Source of the DNA: Ensifer sp. IC3342
Lineage (GTDB): Bacteria; Pseudomonadota; Alphaproteobacteria; Rhizobiales; Rhizobiaceae
NCBI RefSeq assembly: GCF_020193655.1
Contig: NZ_JADYVE010000001.1
Coordinates: 930,001 to 994,000 of the forward strand
Direction of reading: 5' to 3'
Length of the DNA stretch: 64,000 nucleotides
A model generated the notes under the pieces. It ran no database searches. It had not been told where the DNA came from and saw nothing but the letters and a program-made list of their open reading frames with translations. This document shows positions 7,314 through 16,804 of this stretch, in pieces. The translations under genes and the position numbers were made by a program. Every line of letters starts with the position of its first letter. Position 1 is the first letter of the stretch.

Positions 7314-9848
7314 TCAGGCCGTCGGAGTTCCCGGCTGCTGCGCTGCGGTGCGACCCGCCTCGCGATCCTTCCACCAGCGGCTCAGGAACAGCAGGATCGG
7401 CCCACCGATATATATCGACGAGGTCGTGGCGACGATGACGCCGAAGATCATCGGCCAGGCGAAACTGCGCACAGTTTCGCCGCCCCAGATCGCCATCGGC
7501 ACCAGCGAAAGGGCCGTCGCCACCGAGGTGAAGATGCATCGCGCAATCACCTGGTTGATGCTCATATCGATGAGATCGGAGAACGGCATCGATTTGTACT
7601 TGCGCAGGTTTTCACGCATGCGGTCGTAGACGACCACCTTGTCGTTCACCGAATAGCCGATCATCGTCAACAGCGCGGCGATCGCGGTCAGGTTGAAGTC
7701 CACGCCGGTCAAGGCGAAGAAGCCCACCGTCTTGGTGATGTCGAGCAAGAGCACCGCGATCGCGCCGACGGCGAAGTGCCACTCGAAGCGGAACCAGATG
7801 TAGAGCAGGATCGCCACCATGGCGAGGCCGACAGCGAGGAAGCCTGATCGCGCCAGTTCGCTACTGATCGTCGGCCCGACGACCTCGGTCCGCTCCAGGG
7901 TCGCGCCGGGAACGGACACCGTCACCGCATCCTTGATCCGGTTCAGCGCCGCCGTCTGCTCCTGCTCACCGCCCGGCTGGCGCTGGACGCGGATCAGGAC
8001 CGATTGACCGCCGCCGAAGTCCTGCAGCGCTACCTCACCGAGGTTGAGTTCCTCAAGGCTCTGGCGCAGCGTCGGCAGATCGATCTTGTCCTTCGACACC
8101 GCCTCGACCTGAATACCGCCGATGAAGTCAATGCCGTAATTCAGTCCAGGCGTGAAGAACAGGACGACGGAGCTGATCGACAGGAAGGCCGAAAAGCCGA
8201 TCGCCTGGAAGCGTCGCTTCATGAAGGAGAAGGTCGGCAGGTGCGGCACGCGACCGAAGAGCGACGGGATCTCCAGCTTCTTCATCTTGCGGCGAACGAC
8301 GACCTCGCGCATCAAGAGGCGCACGACCGTGACCGAAGTGAACATCGAGATGACGATGCCGAGCATCATGGTGACGGCAAAGCCGCGGACCGGACCGCTG
8401 CCGAGCCAGAACAACAGGATCGTGCCGGTAAGAGTCGTGATGTTGGAGTCGAGAATCGTGGCGTAGGCTTTGTTGAAGCCGACGTCGAGCGCCTTCATGG
8501 CGCCGGCGCCCCCCTCCGTCTCTTCGCGGATGCGGGCGTTGATGAGGATGTTGGCGTCGACGGCCATGCCGATGCCGAGGATGATGCCGGCGATACCGGG
8601 TAAGGTAAGCGTCGAACCAATCAGACCGAGAACGCCGATCGTCATGATCGTGTGCAGCATCAGGCCCACATTGGCGATTATGCCCCACGCACCGTAGAGA
8701 ACGATCATGAGGGCGACGACAAGGCCGAAGCCGGCAAGGCCGGTATAGAGGCCCATGCGGATCGAGTCGCTGCCGAGGTTCGGGCCGACCGATCGCTCTT
8801 CGATGATCGTCAGCGGCGCCGGCAGAGCGCCAGAGCGCAGCAGCGCCGAAAGAACCGTCGCCGACTCGGCGGTAAAGTTGCCGCTGATCTGACCGCGGCC
8901 ACCGAGGATCGGCTCGTTGATGACGGGTGCGGTCAGCACCTTGCCGTCGAGGACGATTGCGAAGGGGCGGCCAACATTTTCACGCGTGATTTCGGCGAAC
9001 TGGCGGGCACCAAGCGAATCGAAGGTGAAGTCCACCACCGGCTGGTTCGTACGCTGGTCGAAGCCGACCTTGGCATCGTCAAGGCGCTCGCCGGAAATGG
9101 CAACACGACTTTCGACCGGATAGCGGTTGCCGTCATCGGCGCCGGGCAGGATGTCGACGCCGCGCGGTGCCGGCCGCGTGACGTCCACGCTCTGATCGAG
9201 CATGTGGAAGCTCATCTGCGCCGTAGAGCCCAAGAGCTCGCGCAGACGGGTCGGATCCTGGAGGCCCGGGAGCTGGACCAGAATGCGGTTCGAGCCGATG
9301 CGCTGGATCAGGGGCTCCGCGACGCCGACCTGGTCGACGCGGTTGCGGATGATTTCGAGACTCTGCTCGACCGCCTTGGTCATGCGATCGGCAATTCCGG
9401 CCTCGGTGATCGCCAGCGTCACCACGTCGCCGTTCGTCGTCACTTCGACCTCGGGAGCGGAGGCGCCGAAGCCGATGGTGCTGACGGGGGTTGCCAGTTC
9501 CTGCAGTTTCGGCAGCACCTTTTCCCGATCGGCCGCGTCCGCGATGCTGACGGTCACAGTGTTGCCGCTGATGCGCGCCGACGAGGCGGAAACGCGTTCG
9601 CCCCGGAGAACCCGGCGGGTATCGTCGAGAAGCGTATTGAGCCGCGCCTTCTGCAGGCCGGCGCCGTCGACCTCGAGAACGAGATGCGAGCCGCCCCTCA
9701 GGTCGAGGCCGAGAGTAATCGGCTTGAAGGGCAGGACGGCAGTGAACTGCTCTCTCATCGCCTGCGGCAGAACACTCGGCACGGCCGCGAGGCATCCGAA
9801 AATAATGATCGCGACATAGGCGAGGACAGCCCATTTGGATGTACGCAT
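7314..9848 (-). CDS. secDF: Fused protein translocase subunit SecDF
   Basis: An 844-residue inner-membrane protein that combines SecD and SecF, the proton-driven part of the Sec machinery that pulls exported proteins across. Start ATG 9848 (MRTSKWAVLAY) gives the first membrane helix at once; the longer frame begins at a TTG. The SecD motif LGLDLRGGSH is near residue 50, a large periplasmic P1 region follows, and helices resume around 370-500. The SecF half starts with its own helix and YGIDFIGG motif near 560 and ends with a five-helix block. No yajC neighbour is present, unlike the usual yajC-secDF order. A strong terminator follows the stop. Confidence 0.95.
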   Translation of the reverse strand: MRTSKWAVLAYVAIIIFGCLAAVPSVLPQAMREQFTAVLPFKPITLGLDLRGGSHLVLEVDGAGLQKARLNTLLDDTRRVLRGERVSASSARISGNTVTVSIADAADREKVLPKLQELATPVSTIGFGASAPEVEVTTNGDVVTLAITEAGIADRMTKAVEQSLEIIRNRVDQVGVAEPLIQRIGSNRILVQLPGLQDPTRLRELLGSTAQMSFHMLDQSVDVTRPAPRGVDILPGADDGNRYPVESRVAISGERLDDAKVGFDQRTNQPVVDFTFDSLGARQFAEITRENVGRPFAIVLDGKVLTAPVINEPILGGRGQISGNFTAESATVLSALLRSGALPAPLTIIEERSVGPNLGSDSIRMGLYTGLAGFGLVVALMIVLYGAWGIIANVGLMLHTIMTIGVLGLIGSTLTLPGIAGIILGIGMAVDANILINARIREETEGGAGAMKALDVGFNKAYATILDSNITTLTGTILLFWLGSGPVRGFAVTMMLGIVISMFTSVTVVRLLMREVVVRRKMKKLEIPSLFGRVPHLPTFSFMKRRFQAIGFSAFLSISSVVLFFTPGLNYGIDFIGGIQVEAVSKDKIDLPTLRQSLEELNLGEVALQDFGGGQSVLIRVQRQPGGEQEQTAALNRIKDAVTVSVPGATLERTEVVGPTISSELARSGFLAVGLAMVAILLYIWFRFEWHFAVGAIAVLLLDITKTVGFFALTGVDFNLTAIAALLTMIGYSVNDKVVVYDRMRENLRKYKSMPFSDLIDMSINQVIARCIFTSVATALSLVPMAIWGGETVRSFAWPMIFGVIVATTSSIYIGGPILLFLSRWWKDREAGRTAAQQPGTPTA

Positions 9849-9962
9849 GTGGAAATTCCATGAATGCCTGAACGCGCTCAAACAGCGGCGTCCGGGCTAG
9901 GTTTTCGTCAAAACTCAGGCGGAACCGGAGATCGCCGGCTCCACCAAACGCTGAAGGCTACT

Positions 9963-10373
9963 TTATGCCTGGGGCGGGGCGCGAATGCGTTCGCTGGAAA
10001 ACGGCGCTCCGGCCACGACGTCCGCGCGCGGAAACGATGACGGTCGAGCGTTTTCAAGGGCCGGCAAGTTGGCGACGTCGAAGAGAAGAACCGGTGGGAA
10101 ATCGCCTCCGGTCGTCGATTTTCCATCCGCCCGCTCGCCGACGAAACGGAGATCGGGCAAGGTAACGGCCCTGGAACCCTGCCGCACCGATGGACGATCG
10201 GAAGAACCGGTATCCGGCACAGCAACGTTGCCGGTCGCCACGCCCGCGGCAACGCGGCTCGAAACACTCTGCCCGACGGCAATGACCTGCATGGCAAAGG
10301 AGGCACAGAACAGCCACAGCACGGCAAAGAGCCGGCTGGCCTGCATACTCTTGCTGCCACCCAAGAGGTCCAT
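9963..10373 (-). CDS. Hypothetical exported protein
   Basis: A 136-residue frame starting MDLLGGSKSMQASRLF with a hydrophobic stretch at about 14-32 that looks like a signal peptide or anchor. The rest is low in predicted structure and rich in S, P, A, G and R. AGGGA lies about 11 bases before ATG 10373, and the upstream DNA carries three copies of a 16-17-bp repeat. A rival frame runs on the other strand (9985-10596) without a signal sequence or good ribosome site, so I prefer this one. The product family is not recognised. It is 114 bp upstream of secDF on the same strand. Confidence 0.45.
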   Translation of the reverse strand: MDLLGGSKSMQASRLFAVLWLFCASFAMQVIAVGQSVSSRVAAGVATGNVAVPDTGSSDRPSVRQGSRAVTLPDLRFVGERADGKSTTGGDFPPVLLFDVANLPALENARPSSFPRADVVAGAPFSSERIRAPPQA

Positions 10374-10389
10374 CGAGGACACTATCCCT

Positions 10390-10436
10390 TTTTCTCGACC
10401 GGCCCTTTTCTCGACCGGCCCCTTTTCTCGACCGGG
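10390..10436. repeat. Three tandem copies of a 16-17-bp unit
   Basis: TTTTCTCGACCGGCCC, TTTTCTCGACCGGCCCC and TTTTCTCGACCGGG follow directly on each other. On the minus strand each reads GGTCGAGAAAAGGG-like and the last copy leads into the AAAGGGA ribosome site of the exported-protein gene at 9963-10373. Confidence 0.85.
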
Positions 10437-10565
10437 ATGCCGGCGAGACGAAATTCAGCCCGACTGCCTCAGCCTAGCGAAAGAACATGGCTGGATTCGA
10501 GCGTGCGGCGCCCTTAACACCATTCCGAGGCGTAAATGTCAAATCCGGCTCGGCTCGTCGCCTTT

Positions 10566-12179
10566 TCAGGCGGTAACGCCGACCGTCTTTGCCTGATGGA
10601 TTTCAATCAGCGAAGGCCCGGATCGCGCAGCAGCCCCAGTGAGCGCGCGCGGCAAATCCCGGACATCGGCCAGCCGCTCCGCCGGGACGCCATAGGCCCC
10701 GGCAGTCATCAGAAAGTCCGGAGCAGAGGGCTTCACGCCTTCGGGGGTGATACCGCAATCGACCATGTAGGACTCGATTTCCTGATAGCCGTCGTTGTTC
10801 CAGACGAGGAAGATCACCCTGGCCGCGGCATCGACGGCCGAGCCGATCTCGGCCAGCGAGAATTGGAAGCCGCCGTCGCCGACGAGGCAGACGACAGGCT
10901 TGCCGCGATCTGCCACGGCCGCGCCCACCGCCGCCGGCGGTGCGTAACCCAGCGCCCCGTAACCGGTCGCGGAGTTGAACCAACTCCGTTGCCGAGGCGC
11001 ATCGCAATAGAGATTGCCGGCGTAGACGGCCTGCGTGGAGTCCCCGACAATCGTGCAATCCGGAAGCGCCCCGTAGATCATGTCGATGACGGCGACTTCG
11101 GCCTGCATCTTCGCCGACAGTTCTTTCAGCGCCGCCTTGCGGGCCGCTTCCGCGCGCTCCGCTCCGCCCTTTGCAGCCGCTTGGCCGGGCAGGAAAGCCA
11201 GTATGCCGGCCGTCGCCGTCTTCGCGCCAGACAGAATGGAAAGTGCTGCCTGCGGCCCGCGCGCAAGCTGCGCTGCGTCGATGTCGGTGCGGATGAGATT
11301 ACGCAATTCCGGAAACTCACCATCGGCATAGAGATCGTAATCCGTTTGGCCCATCTCCGTGCCGAGCGCCAAGACAAGATCCGCGACTCGCAGCAGGGTG
11401 CGCACTGCTTTGAGGCTCGGGCTCGCCGGCACCCTCAGCGGGTGGTCTGCAAGCATGCCGCGCGCGTTGACGGTCGTCACCACCGGCGCGCCGATCTGCT
11501 CGGCGAGCTGCCTGACTTCCGCTTCCGCTGTCAGCGCACCGCCCCCGCAGAGGATCACCGGACGCGCGGCTTCGGCGCACAGGATCGCCGCCCTCTGCAA
11601 AGTCTCGCCGTCGGAACGCGGGCGGGTCGCAGCGGCGGGTCTGGCCGGCTTGCTCTCGATCCGCAGGGCCATCACGTCGGTCGGAATCTCGATGTGCACC
11701 GGCCCGGGCCGGCCGGAAAGCAGGACCGCAAAGGACCGGTCCACCACAAGCGGCAAATCGGTCGGGTTGAGCAACGTGTGGGAATAAAGCGCCAGCGTCT
11801 TCATCATCCCCTGCTGGTCCGGCAATTCATGCAGCAGGCCACGACCGTGGCCGAGCGAATCGCGACGGTTGACGCCGGAAATGACCAGCATCGGGATCGA
11901 GTCCTGGCGAGCCTGCGCCATCGCCGTGATGGTATTGGTGAGGCCCGGGCCGGTGATGACCAGTGCGACGCCAGGCTTGCCGCTGACACGGGCATATCCG
12001 TCGGCCATGAAACCGGCGCCCTGCTCGTGCCGCGGCGTGACATGGCGGATCTTCGACGCGGCAAGACCGCGATAGAGCTCGACCGTGTGCACGCCTGGGA
12101 TGCCGAACACGACTTCGACGCCGTTTGCCTCGAGGAGATCGACAAGCACCTCGCCCACGGTTTTCATTCCAGCAGTCAT
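10566..12179 (-). CDS. aruI: ThDP-dependent 2-ketoacid decarboxylase, AruI-like
   Basis: A 537-residue enzyme of the acetolactate synthase/benzoylformate decarboxylase superfamily. The ThDP-activating glutamate is Glu52 in RHEQGAG, and the metal/ThDP motif GDGGFQFSLAE...WNNDGYQ is in the last third. Start ATG 12179 has AAGGAG ten bases upstream and overlaps the aminotransferase stop (ATGA). The pairing with an arginine-type aminotransferase points to 5-guanidino-2-oxopentanoate decarboxylase (AruI), which makes 4-guanidinobutanal from the keto acid of arginine. It is not a biosynthetic acetolactate synthase: no small subunit lies nearby. Assignment of substrate rests on context and general similarity. 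Confidence 0.75.
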   Translation of the reverse strand: MTAGMKTVGEVLVDLLEANGVEVVFGIPGVHTVELYRGLAASKIRHVTPRHEQGAGFMADGYARVSGKPGVALVITGPGLTNTITAMAQARQDSIPMLVISGVNRRDSLGHGRGLLHELPDQQGMMKTLALYSHTLLNPTDLPLVVDRSFAVLLSGRPGPVHIEIPTDVMALRIESKPARPAAATRPRSDGETLQRAAILCAEAARPVILCGGGALTAEAEVRQLAEQIGAPVVTTVNARGMLADHPLRVPASPSLKAVRTLLRVADLVLALGTEMGQTDYDLYADGEFPELRNLIRTDIDAAQLARGPQAALSILSGAKTATAGILAFLPGQAAAKGGAERAEAARKAALKELSAKMQAEVAVIDMIYGALPDCTIVGDSTQAVYAGNLYCDAPRQRSWFNSATGYGALGYAPPAAVGAAVADRGKPVVCLVGDGGFQFSLAEIGSAVDAAARVIFLVWNNDGYQEIESYMVDCGITPEGVKPSAPDFLMTAGAYGVPAERLADVRDLPRALTGAAARSGPSLIEIHQAKTVGVTA

Positions 12180-13366
12180 GCGCAGCGCTCCTTGCGGACG
12201 GTCAGGCGCTCCGCCAGAGAGCTGATGCGCCGGCATGCTTCGTCAATATCGGAATCGGGCACCGTGAGGCTCATCCGCAGGAAATTCTGCGCTTCCTCGC
12301 CAAAGGAAGAACCCGGCATCACCGCCACGCCTTCCTCTTCGAGCAGCGCCCAGGCGAAGGCTTCGCCGGACAGGCCGGTACCGGAGACGTCGATCAGCGT
12401 GAACATGCCCGCTTCGGGCGGTAGAACAAAGATGCCCGGTGCATCGGCAAGGCCATCGACGATGCGCCCCGCGCGCCGCTTGTAGGCTTCGCGCATCTTC
12501 TTCGCCGTGTCGATCTCGTGCGTGAGCGCGTAAGCCGTCATGTCGGCGATGAAGGGCTGCACGCCGAAAAGCATGGTTTCGGAGATCGGCAGAAGACGGT
12601 TCGCGAATTCGACAGGACCGACCGCCCAGCCGCTGCGGAAGCCGGGCGCAGCATGTGACTTGGAGATCGACGACACGACCACGGTGCGCTCGGCGAGATC
12701 AGGGTTATCGAAGGGCGACGCGAACGCGGCATCGAAGACCAGCTCCTCATAGACTTCGTCGCAAACGATCCAGAGGTCGTGGCGACGGACGACTTCGCCG
12801 ATGACGGCAATTTCGGCGGCGGTCAGCACCGCACCGGTCGGATTGTGCGGCGTGTTGAGGAGCAGCACGCGGCACTCCGGCGTGATCGCCTTTTCCAGGT
12901 CCTCCGCCCGCATGTGAAAACCGAACTCGGGTTTCAGCGGAACCAGGACATGGTGGGCACCGGTGGACCGGATGACGCCCTCATAGGTGGCATAGAGCGG
13001 ATCGCCGACGAGCACGGCATCACCCGCCTCGACGAGGCCCAGCATGACGGCAAAGAGCGCCGTCTGAGTGCCCGGAAAGCACAGCACGTTTTCCGCAGTC
13101 ACATCGGCCCGGCGCCGCCGGTATTTTTCCGCAAGAGCAGCGACGACGGCCGGTTCTCCGCGCCCGTTCGAGTAGCGGTAGCGCCCCGCATTCATCGCAC
13201 GCTGGCATTCGTCAAGCAGAGACCGATCCGGCGGCAGATCCGGCTCACCTATCGTCAGCTCGATGATATCGGCCCCTTCTGCCTTCAGTTGGCGCGCGCG
13301 GATGTGCAACGTCCATTTACCGGAACCGAGATCAACAAGACGTGAAGTGATCGACGCGTAGCGCAA
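12176..13366 (-). CDS. aruH: PLP aminotransferase, AruH-like
   Basis: A class I/II aminotransferase of about 396 residues. Typical motifs are present: NTPHNPTGAVL, CDEVYEELVF and the PLP lysine in SSISKSHAAPGFRSGW near residue 235. I place the start at TTG 13366 because AAGGGAG lies seven bases upstream and the protein then begins RYASITSRL like its relatives; ATG 13402 is the alternative. Its stop overlaps the start of the AruI-like gene by four bases, so the two are translated together. AruH transaminates L-arginine with pyruvate to 2-ketoarginine, and the adjacent decarboxylase supports that role. Aspartate or other amino acid specificity is possible. Confidence 0.75.
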   Translation of the reverse strand: MRYASITSRLVDLGSGKWTLHIRARQLKAEGADIIELTIGEPDLPPDRSLLDECQRAMNAGRYRYSNGRGEPAVVAALAEKYRRRRADVTAENVLCFPGTQTALFAVMLGLVEAGDAVLVGDPLYATYEGVIRSTGAHHVLVPLKPEFGFHMRAEDLEKAITPECRVLLLNTPHNPTGAVLTAAEIAVIGEVVRRHDLWIVCDEVYEELVFDAAFASPFDNPDLAERTVVVSSISKSHAAPGFRSGWAVGPVEFANRLLPISETMLFGVQPFIADMTAYALTHEIDTAKKMREAYKRRAGRIVDGLADAPGIFVLPPEAGMFTLIDVSGTGLSGEAFAWALLEEEGVAVMPGSSFGEEAQNFLRMSLTVPDSDIDEACRRISSLAERLTVRKERCA

Positions 13367-13443
13367 ATGTTTGCTCCCTTTTTGTTCTTTGTTTTCATGC
13401 ATGTCGTTATCCCAAACCGCTGAACAGTTTTGGACGACAAGCA

Positions 13444-14058
13444 TTAGTTTTCTATCGGCAGGCCGAGCACGGCCTCGACCGAGGCCATGGCGATGCCGAC
13501 CAGCTCGCCGTCGCGAAAGAGGTCGCCGGCAAGGCAACCTTCGACCCAGAGCCCGTCCACCAGGCCGTTGATCGCTATCGCATACCGGCGGCACTCTTCC
13601 TCGCTTGCGGGCCTGCCCTTGGCGGCGAGGAACTCGCTCAGCAGTTCCTGCAAGGTGTTGCGGAAGGCGAGATAGCCTTCGCGGTGAATCTCGGCGAGGA
13701 CCGGATCGACCCGAACCTGGCTGATGAAGGCTGCCCAGAGCGAGACGCTGCGGCTGTCGGCAACCGGCTCGGTGAAGTTGACGGCGATGAATTCCCTCAG
13801 CCGCGTCGCAGGATCGCCTTCCACGTTCTGCGCCTGCTCGGTGAGAGACGCGATGACGGCGCGGTACGCCTCCGCGATCATCTGATCCTTGGACTCGAAA
13901 TAGTGGCGGACGAGTCCCGCCGTCACGCCGGCCCGAATCGCGATCTGCCGGACGGTCGCGCCTTTCAGGCCGAATTCCGAGATGCAGTCGAGCGTCGCCT
14001 CGATCAACTCCTGGCGCCGCTCGCCCTCGGGAGCGCGGTGAAATGTGCGGCGAGTCAC
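13444..14058 (-). CDS. TetR-family repressor (BetI-like length)
   Basis: A 204-residue regulator: N-terminal TetR HTH (about 15-65, with VRQIAIRAGVTAGLVRHYF) and an all-helical ligand domain. I chose GTG 14058 because GGAGG lies five bases upstream; the ATG at 14073 precedes that site. The gene is the first of a minus-strand group with the AruH/AruI-like genes and faces the ABC transporter operon, so it probably controls both from the shared 14059-14333 region. Ligand unknown; arginine or a derivative is a reasonable guess. Confidence 0.85.
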   Translation of the reverse strand: MTRRTFHRAPEGERRQELIEATLDCISEFGLKGATVRQIAIRAGVTAGLVRHYFESKDQMIAEAYRAVIASLTEQAQNVEGDPATRLREFIAVNFTEPVADSRSVSLWAAFISQVRVDPVLAEIHREGYLAFRNTLQELLSEFLAAKGRPASEEECRRYAIAINGLVDGLWVEGCLAGDLFRDGELVGIAMASVEAVLGLPIEN

Positions 14059-14333
14059 TGCAACCTCCGGCATGCAGCGCGGCGCAACCAGATCGTCAGT
14101 GTCCGCGAACCGGATGGGCCCATTCGTTGCTCCCGCGGTGATGCTCGTTCAGACAGCGCGGCCAAAAAAAGCCGCGATGAAGTTATTATACGCTTGAATA
14201 ATATCGGCACAAGTGCAACATTCCCCCCAATGAAACAGCGTGACAAGCCGAAGATGCTGCACGAGAGAATGATCAGGGGAACTGTTTTCATGCCTTCAAG
14301 GAAAGCTCTTCGAGCCACGGGAGTGGCGTGTCG
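14059..14333. promoter_or_regulatory. Divergent control region between TetR gene and ABC transporter operon
   Basis: It contains an AT-rich island with the inverted repeat TATTAT-N8-ATAATA (14184-14203), the most operator-like element in the region. No full sigma-70 pair was clear. TetR binding here is inference. Confidence 0.35.
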
Positions 14334-15107
14334 ATGACGAGTACGGCCCAGGCAATCGCGGTCACTGACCTGCACAAGCGTTTCGGGCCATTGGAAGTGC
14401 TGAAAGGTGTGTCGCTTACGGCTCGACAGGGCGACGTGATCGCGATCATCGGCGGCAGCGGCTCGGGCAAGTCCACCTTTCTTCGCTGCATCAACATGCT
14501 GGAATTGCCGTCGGCCGGACGCGTCAGCGTTCACGGCGAGGAGATTCGCATGAAGTCCGACGGCCATGGCGGACTGATGCCCGCCGACCGCAAGCAGGTG
14601 CAACGAATCCGCACCCAACTCGGCATGGTCTTCCAGAATTTCAATCTCTGGCAGCACATGACCATTCTTCAAAACGTGATCGAAGTGCCGGTGCATGTGC
14701 TCGGCAAATCCAAGGCCGAAGCGATCGAAACGGCCGAGACGTTGCTGCGTCGGGTCGGCCTCTACGACAAGCGCGACGCCTATCCGGCCTTCCTTTCCGG
14801 CGGCCAGCAGCAACGCGCGGCGATCGCCCGGGCGTTGGCGATCCAACCGCTGGTGATGCTCTTCGACGAACCAACCTCGGCGCTCGATCCGGAACTGGTC
14901 GGCGAAGTCCTCTCCGTCATCGGCGATCTCGCACGCGAGAAGCGGACGATGATCCTCGTCACGCACGAGATGAAATTCGCCCGCGACGTCGCCAACCACA
15001 TCGTCTTCCTGCACAACGGCGTCATCGAAGAACAGGGGTCGCCTGAGGCGATCTTCGGCGCGCCGAGATCCGAGAGGCTCAAGAAGTTCATCAGCTCCAT
15101 TCACTGA
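14334..15107 (+). CDS. Polar amino acid ABC transporter, ATP-binding protein
   Basis: A 257-residue ATPase of the HisP/ArtP/OccP type. Walker A GGSGSGKST is at residues 40-48, the signature LSGGQQQR and Walker B VMLFDEPTSALDPE follow, and the switch histidine is in LVTHEMKF. Start ATG 14334 has GGGAG at ten bases; a GTG at 14328 is closer to that site and cannot be excluded. It is the first gene of an importer operon with a binding protein and two permeases. The family takes up basic amino acids or opine-like compounds. Confidence 0.92.
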   Translation: MTSTAQAIAVTDLHKRFGPLEVLKGVSLTARQGDVIAIIGGSGSGKSTFLRCINMLELPSAGRVSVHGEEIRMKSDGHGGLMPADRKQVQRIRTQLGMVFQNFNLWQHMTILQNVIEVPVHVLGKSKAEAIETAETLLRRVGLYDKRDAYPAFLSGGQQQRAAIARALAIQPLVMLFDEPTSALDPELVGEVLSVIGDLAREKRTMILVTHEMKFARDVANHIVFLHNGVIEEQGSPEAIFGAPRSERLKKFISSIH

Positions 15108-15143
15108 ATTCCGCAATGCTCAACAACCAAAAAAGGGAACAGC

Positions 15144-15926
15144 ATGAAGAAGACATTGAAACTCCTGGCGGTCGCGGCCGCATTGTCGATCACCGGCGCC
15201 GTCGCGGCGCAGGCGGAAATGGTCAAGGTCGGTTTTGCTGCCGAGCCTTATCCGCCGTTCACCTCGCCTGACGCCAACGGCAACTGGGAAGGCTGGGAAG
15301 TCGAGTTCATGAATGCGGTCTGCGCCGAGGCGAAACTAGATTGCGTGATCACGCCGGTCGCCTGGGACGGCATCATCCCGGCGCTGACTTCCAAGAAGAT
15401 CGACATGATCATCGGCTCGATGTCGATCACGGAGGAGCGCCTGAAGACGATCGATTTCTCCGACAAGTACTACAACACGCCGACCGGCATCATCGGCACC
15501 AAGGGCGAGGACATCAAGCCGACGCCGGAAGGCCTTGCGGGCAAGACGCTCGGCGTGCAGGTTTCGACCGTGCATCAGGCCTATGCGACCAAGCACTTCG
15601 CGCCGGCCGGCGTGGAGGTCAAGGAATACCAGACGCAGGACGAGGCAAACCAGGATCTGGCCGCCGGCCGCGTCGACGCCGTGCAGGCGGACGCGATCGC
15701 ACTCGATGCCTTCCTGAAGAGCGACCAGGGCAAGGAATGCTGCGACTACAAGGGTGATGTTGCCCAGGATCTCGCCATCCTCGGCCCCGGCGTCGGTGTC
15801 GGCCTGCGCAAGGGCGAAGCCGAGCTCAAGGACAAGATCAACGCAGCGATCAAGGCGATCCGCGAGAACGGCACCTACGATACGTTCTCGAAGAAGTATT
15901 TCGACTTCGACATCTATGGCGGCTAA
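15144..15926 (+). CDS. Periplasmic amino-acid-binding protein (solute-binding family 3)
   Basis: A 260-residue protein with a clear Sec signal peptide cleaved after AQA (residue 24). The mature part has the family 3 fold: VGFAAEPYPPFTSPDANGNWEG near the N-terminus, the MIIGSMSITEERLKTIDFS segment, and a two-lobed layout. AAAAGGGAAC precedes the ATG. Close in length and motifs to lysine/arginine/ornithine and octopine binding proteins. A cysteine pair in GKECCDYKGD is typical of this subgroup. It delivers ligand to the two permeases encoded downstream; a RIME element separates it from them. Confidence 0.92.
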   Translation: MKKTLKLLAVAAALSITGAVAAQAEMVKVGFAAEPYPPFTSPDANGNWEGWEVEFMNAVCAEAKLDCVITPVAWDGIIPALTSKKIDMIIGSMSITEERLKTIDFSDKYYNTPTGIIGTKGEDIKPTPEGLAGKTLGVQVSTVHQAYATKHFAPAGVEVKEYQTQDEANQDLAAGRVDAVQADAIALDAFLKSDQGKECCDYKGDVAQDLAILGPGVGVGLRKGEAELKDKINAAIKAIRENGTYDTFSKKYFDFDIYGG

Positions 15927-15965
15927 GCGCCCCCGGCCGGCAGTCCCGCTGCTGCCGGCCGACGC

Positions 15966-16061
15966 TTTACAGCGCTACGCGCCCATTCGAGCGCATGGTC
16001 GCTGTAACATTTTGAATTGCTGCATCTCCCCAGCCCGGTTCCGAGCTGAGGAATATGCAGA
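15966..16061 (+). repeat. Degenerate RIME element inside the transporter operon
   Basis: TTACAGCGCTACGCGCCC...GGTCGCTGTAA and GCTGCAT...ATGCAG preserve both outer palindrome arms, but the inner AAATCG arms are lost. It lies between the binding-protein and permease genes of one operon, ending at the ribosome site of the permease. Confidence 0.75.
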
Positions 16062-16078
16062 AGGAGCATGAAGTCGCC

Positions 16079-16804
16079 ATGGCTGCGGATTCCATCATCA
16101 ACTGGAGCCTGCTCTCGCTCTCGGCGCCCGGCTGGGGCGGCGTATTGCTGCAAGGCTTTCTCCACTCGATTCAGATCGCGGTCGGTGGCTACGCGCTTGG
16201 CCTCCTGCTTGGCGTGGGCGGCGCCTTTGGCAAGCTCTATGGCGGGCCGGTAACGCGCGATCTTCTCGAATGCTACACGACCATCGTGCGGGCCGTTCCC
16301 GAACTCGTCCTCATCCTCCTCCTCTATTATGCCGGGACTGACCTCTTGAACCAGCTTCTCGGCGCAGTCGGCTTCGGGGCGGTCGACATCAGCGGCCTGA
16401 TGGCCGGCATCTTCGTGATTGGCGTCGTCCAGGGGGCCTATTCGACCGAAGTGTTGCGCGGGGCGATCAAGGCCGTGCCCGCCGGCCAGATCGAGGCGGC
16501 GCGCGCCTATGGCATGTCCCCCGGAAAGGTCCTCCGGCGTGTCACCCTGCCTGCGATGCTGCCCTACGCCATCCCCGGCCTTGCCAATCTCTGGCTGATC
16601 GCCACCAAGGATACCGCTCTGCTCGCCGTCGTCGGTTTCAGCGAACTGACGCTGGTAACCCGCCAGGCGGCCGGTGCGACCAAGGCGTATCTGCTTTTCT
16701 TCTGCGCGGCCGGCGCGCTCTATCTCGCGCTGACGCTCGTTTCCAACATCTTCATCGGCGCATTGGAAAGGCATGCCAGGCGCGGTTTCGTGGAGCAGCG
16801 ATGA
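16079..16804 (+). CDS. Amino acid ABC transporter permease (HisQ/ArtQ type)
   Basis: A 241-residue inner-membrane permease with about five helices. The EAA loop is EAARAYGMSPGKVLRRVTLP. AAGGAG ends 12 bases before ATG 16079; an ATG at 16055 in the same frame lies ahead of that site. The last four bases overlap the next permease start (ATGA), so the two are translationally coupled. It pairs with the downstream permease as the heterodimeric channel of the importer. Confidence 0.92.
   Translation: MAADSIINWSLLSLSAPGWGGVLLQGFLHSIQIAVGGYALGLLLGVGGAFGKLYGGPVTRDLLECYTTIVRAVPELVLILLLYYAGTDLLNQLLGAVGFGAVDISGLMAGIFVIGVVQGAYSTEVLRGAIKAVPAGQIEAARAYGMSPGKVLRRVTLPAMLPYAIPGLANLWLIATKDTALLAVVGFSELTLVTRQAAGATKAYLLFFCAAGALYLALTLVSNIFIGALERHARRGFVEQR

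Noticed and set aside
9985..10596. 203-codon plus-strand frame opposite the small exported protein
   Set aside because: No ribosome site, no signal or domain; the minus-strand frame has a signal peptide. Both remain weak.
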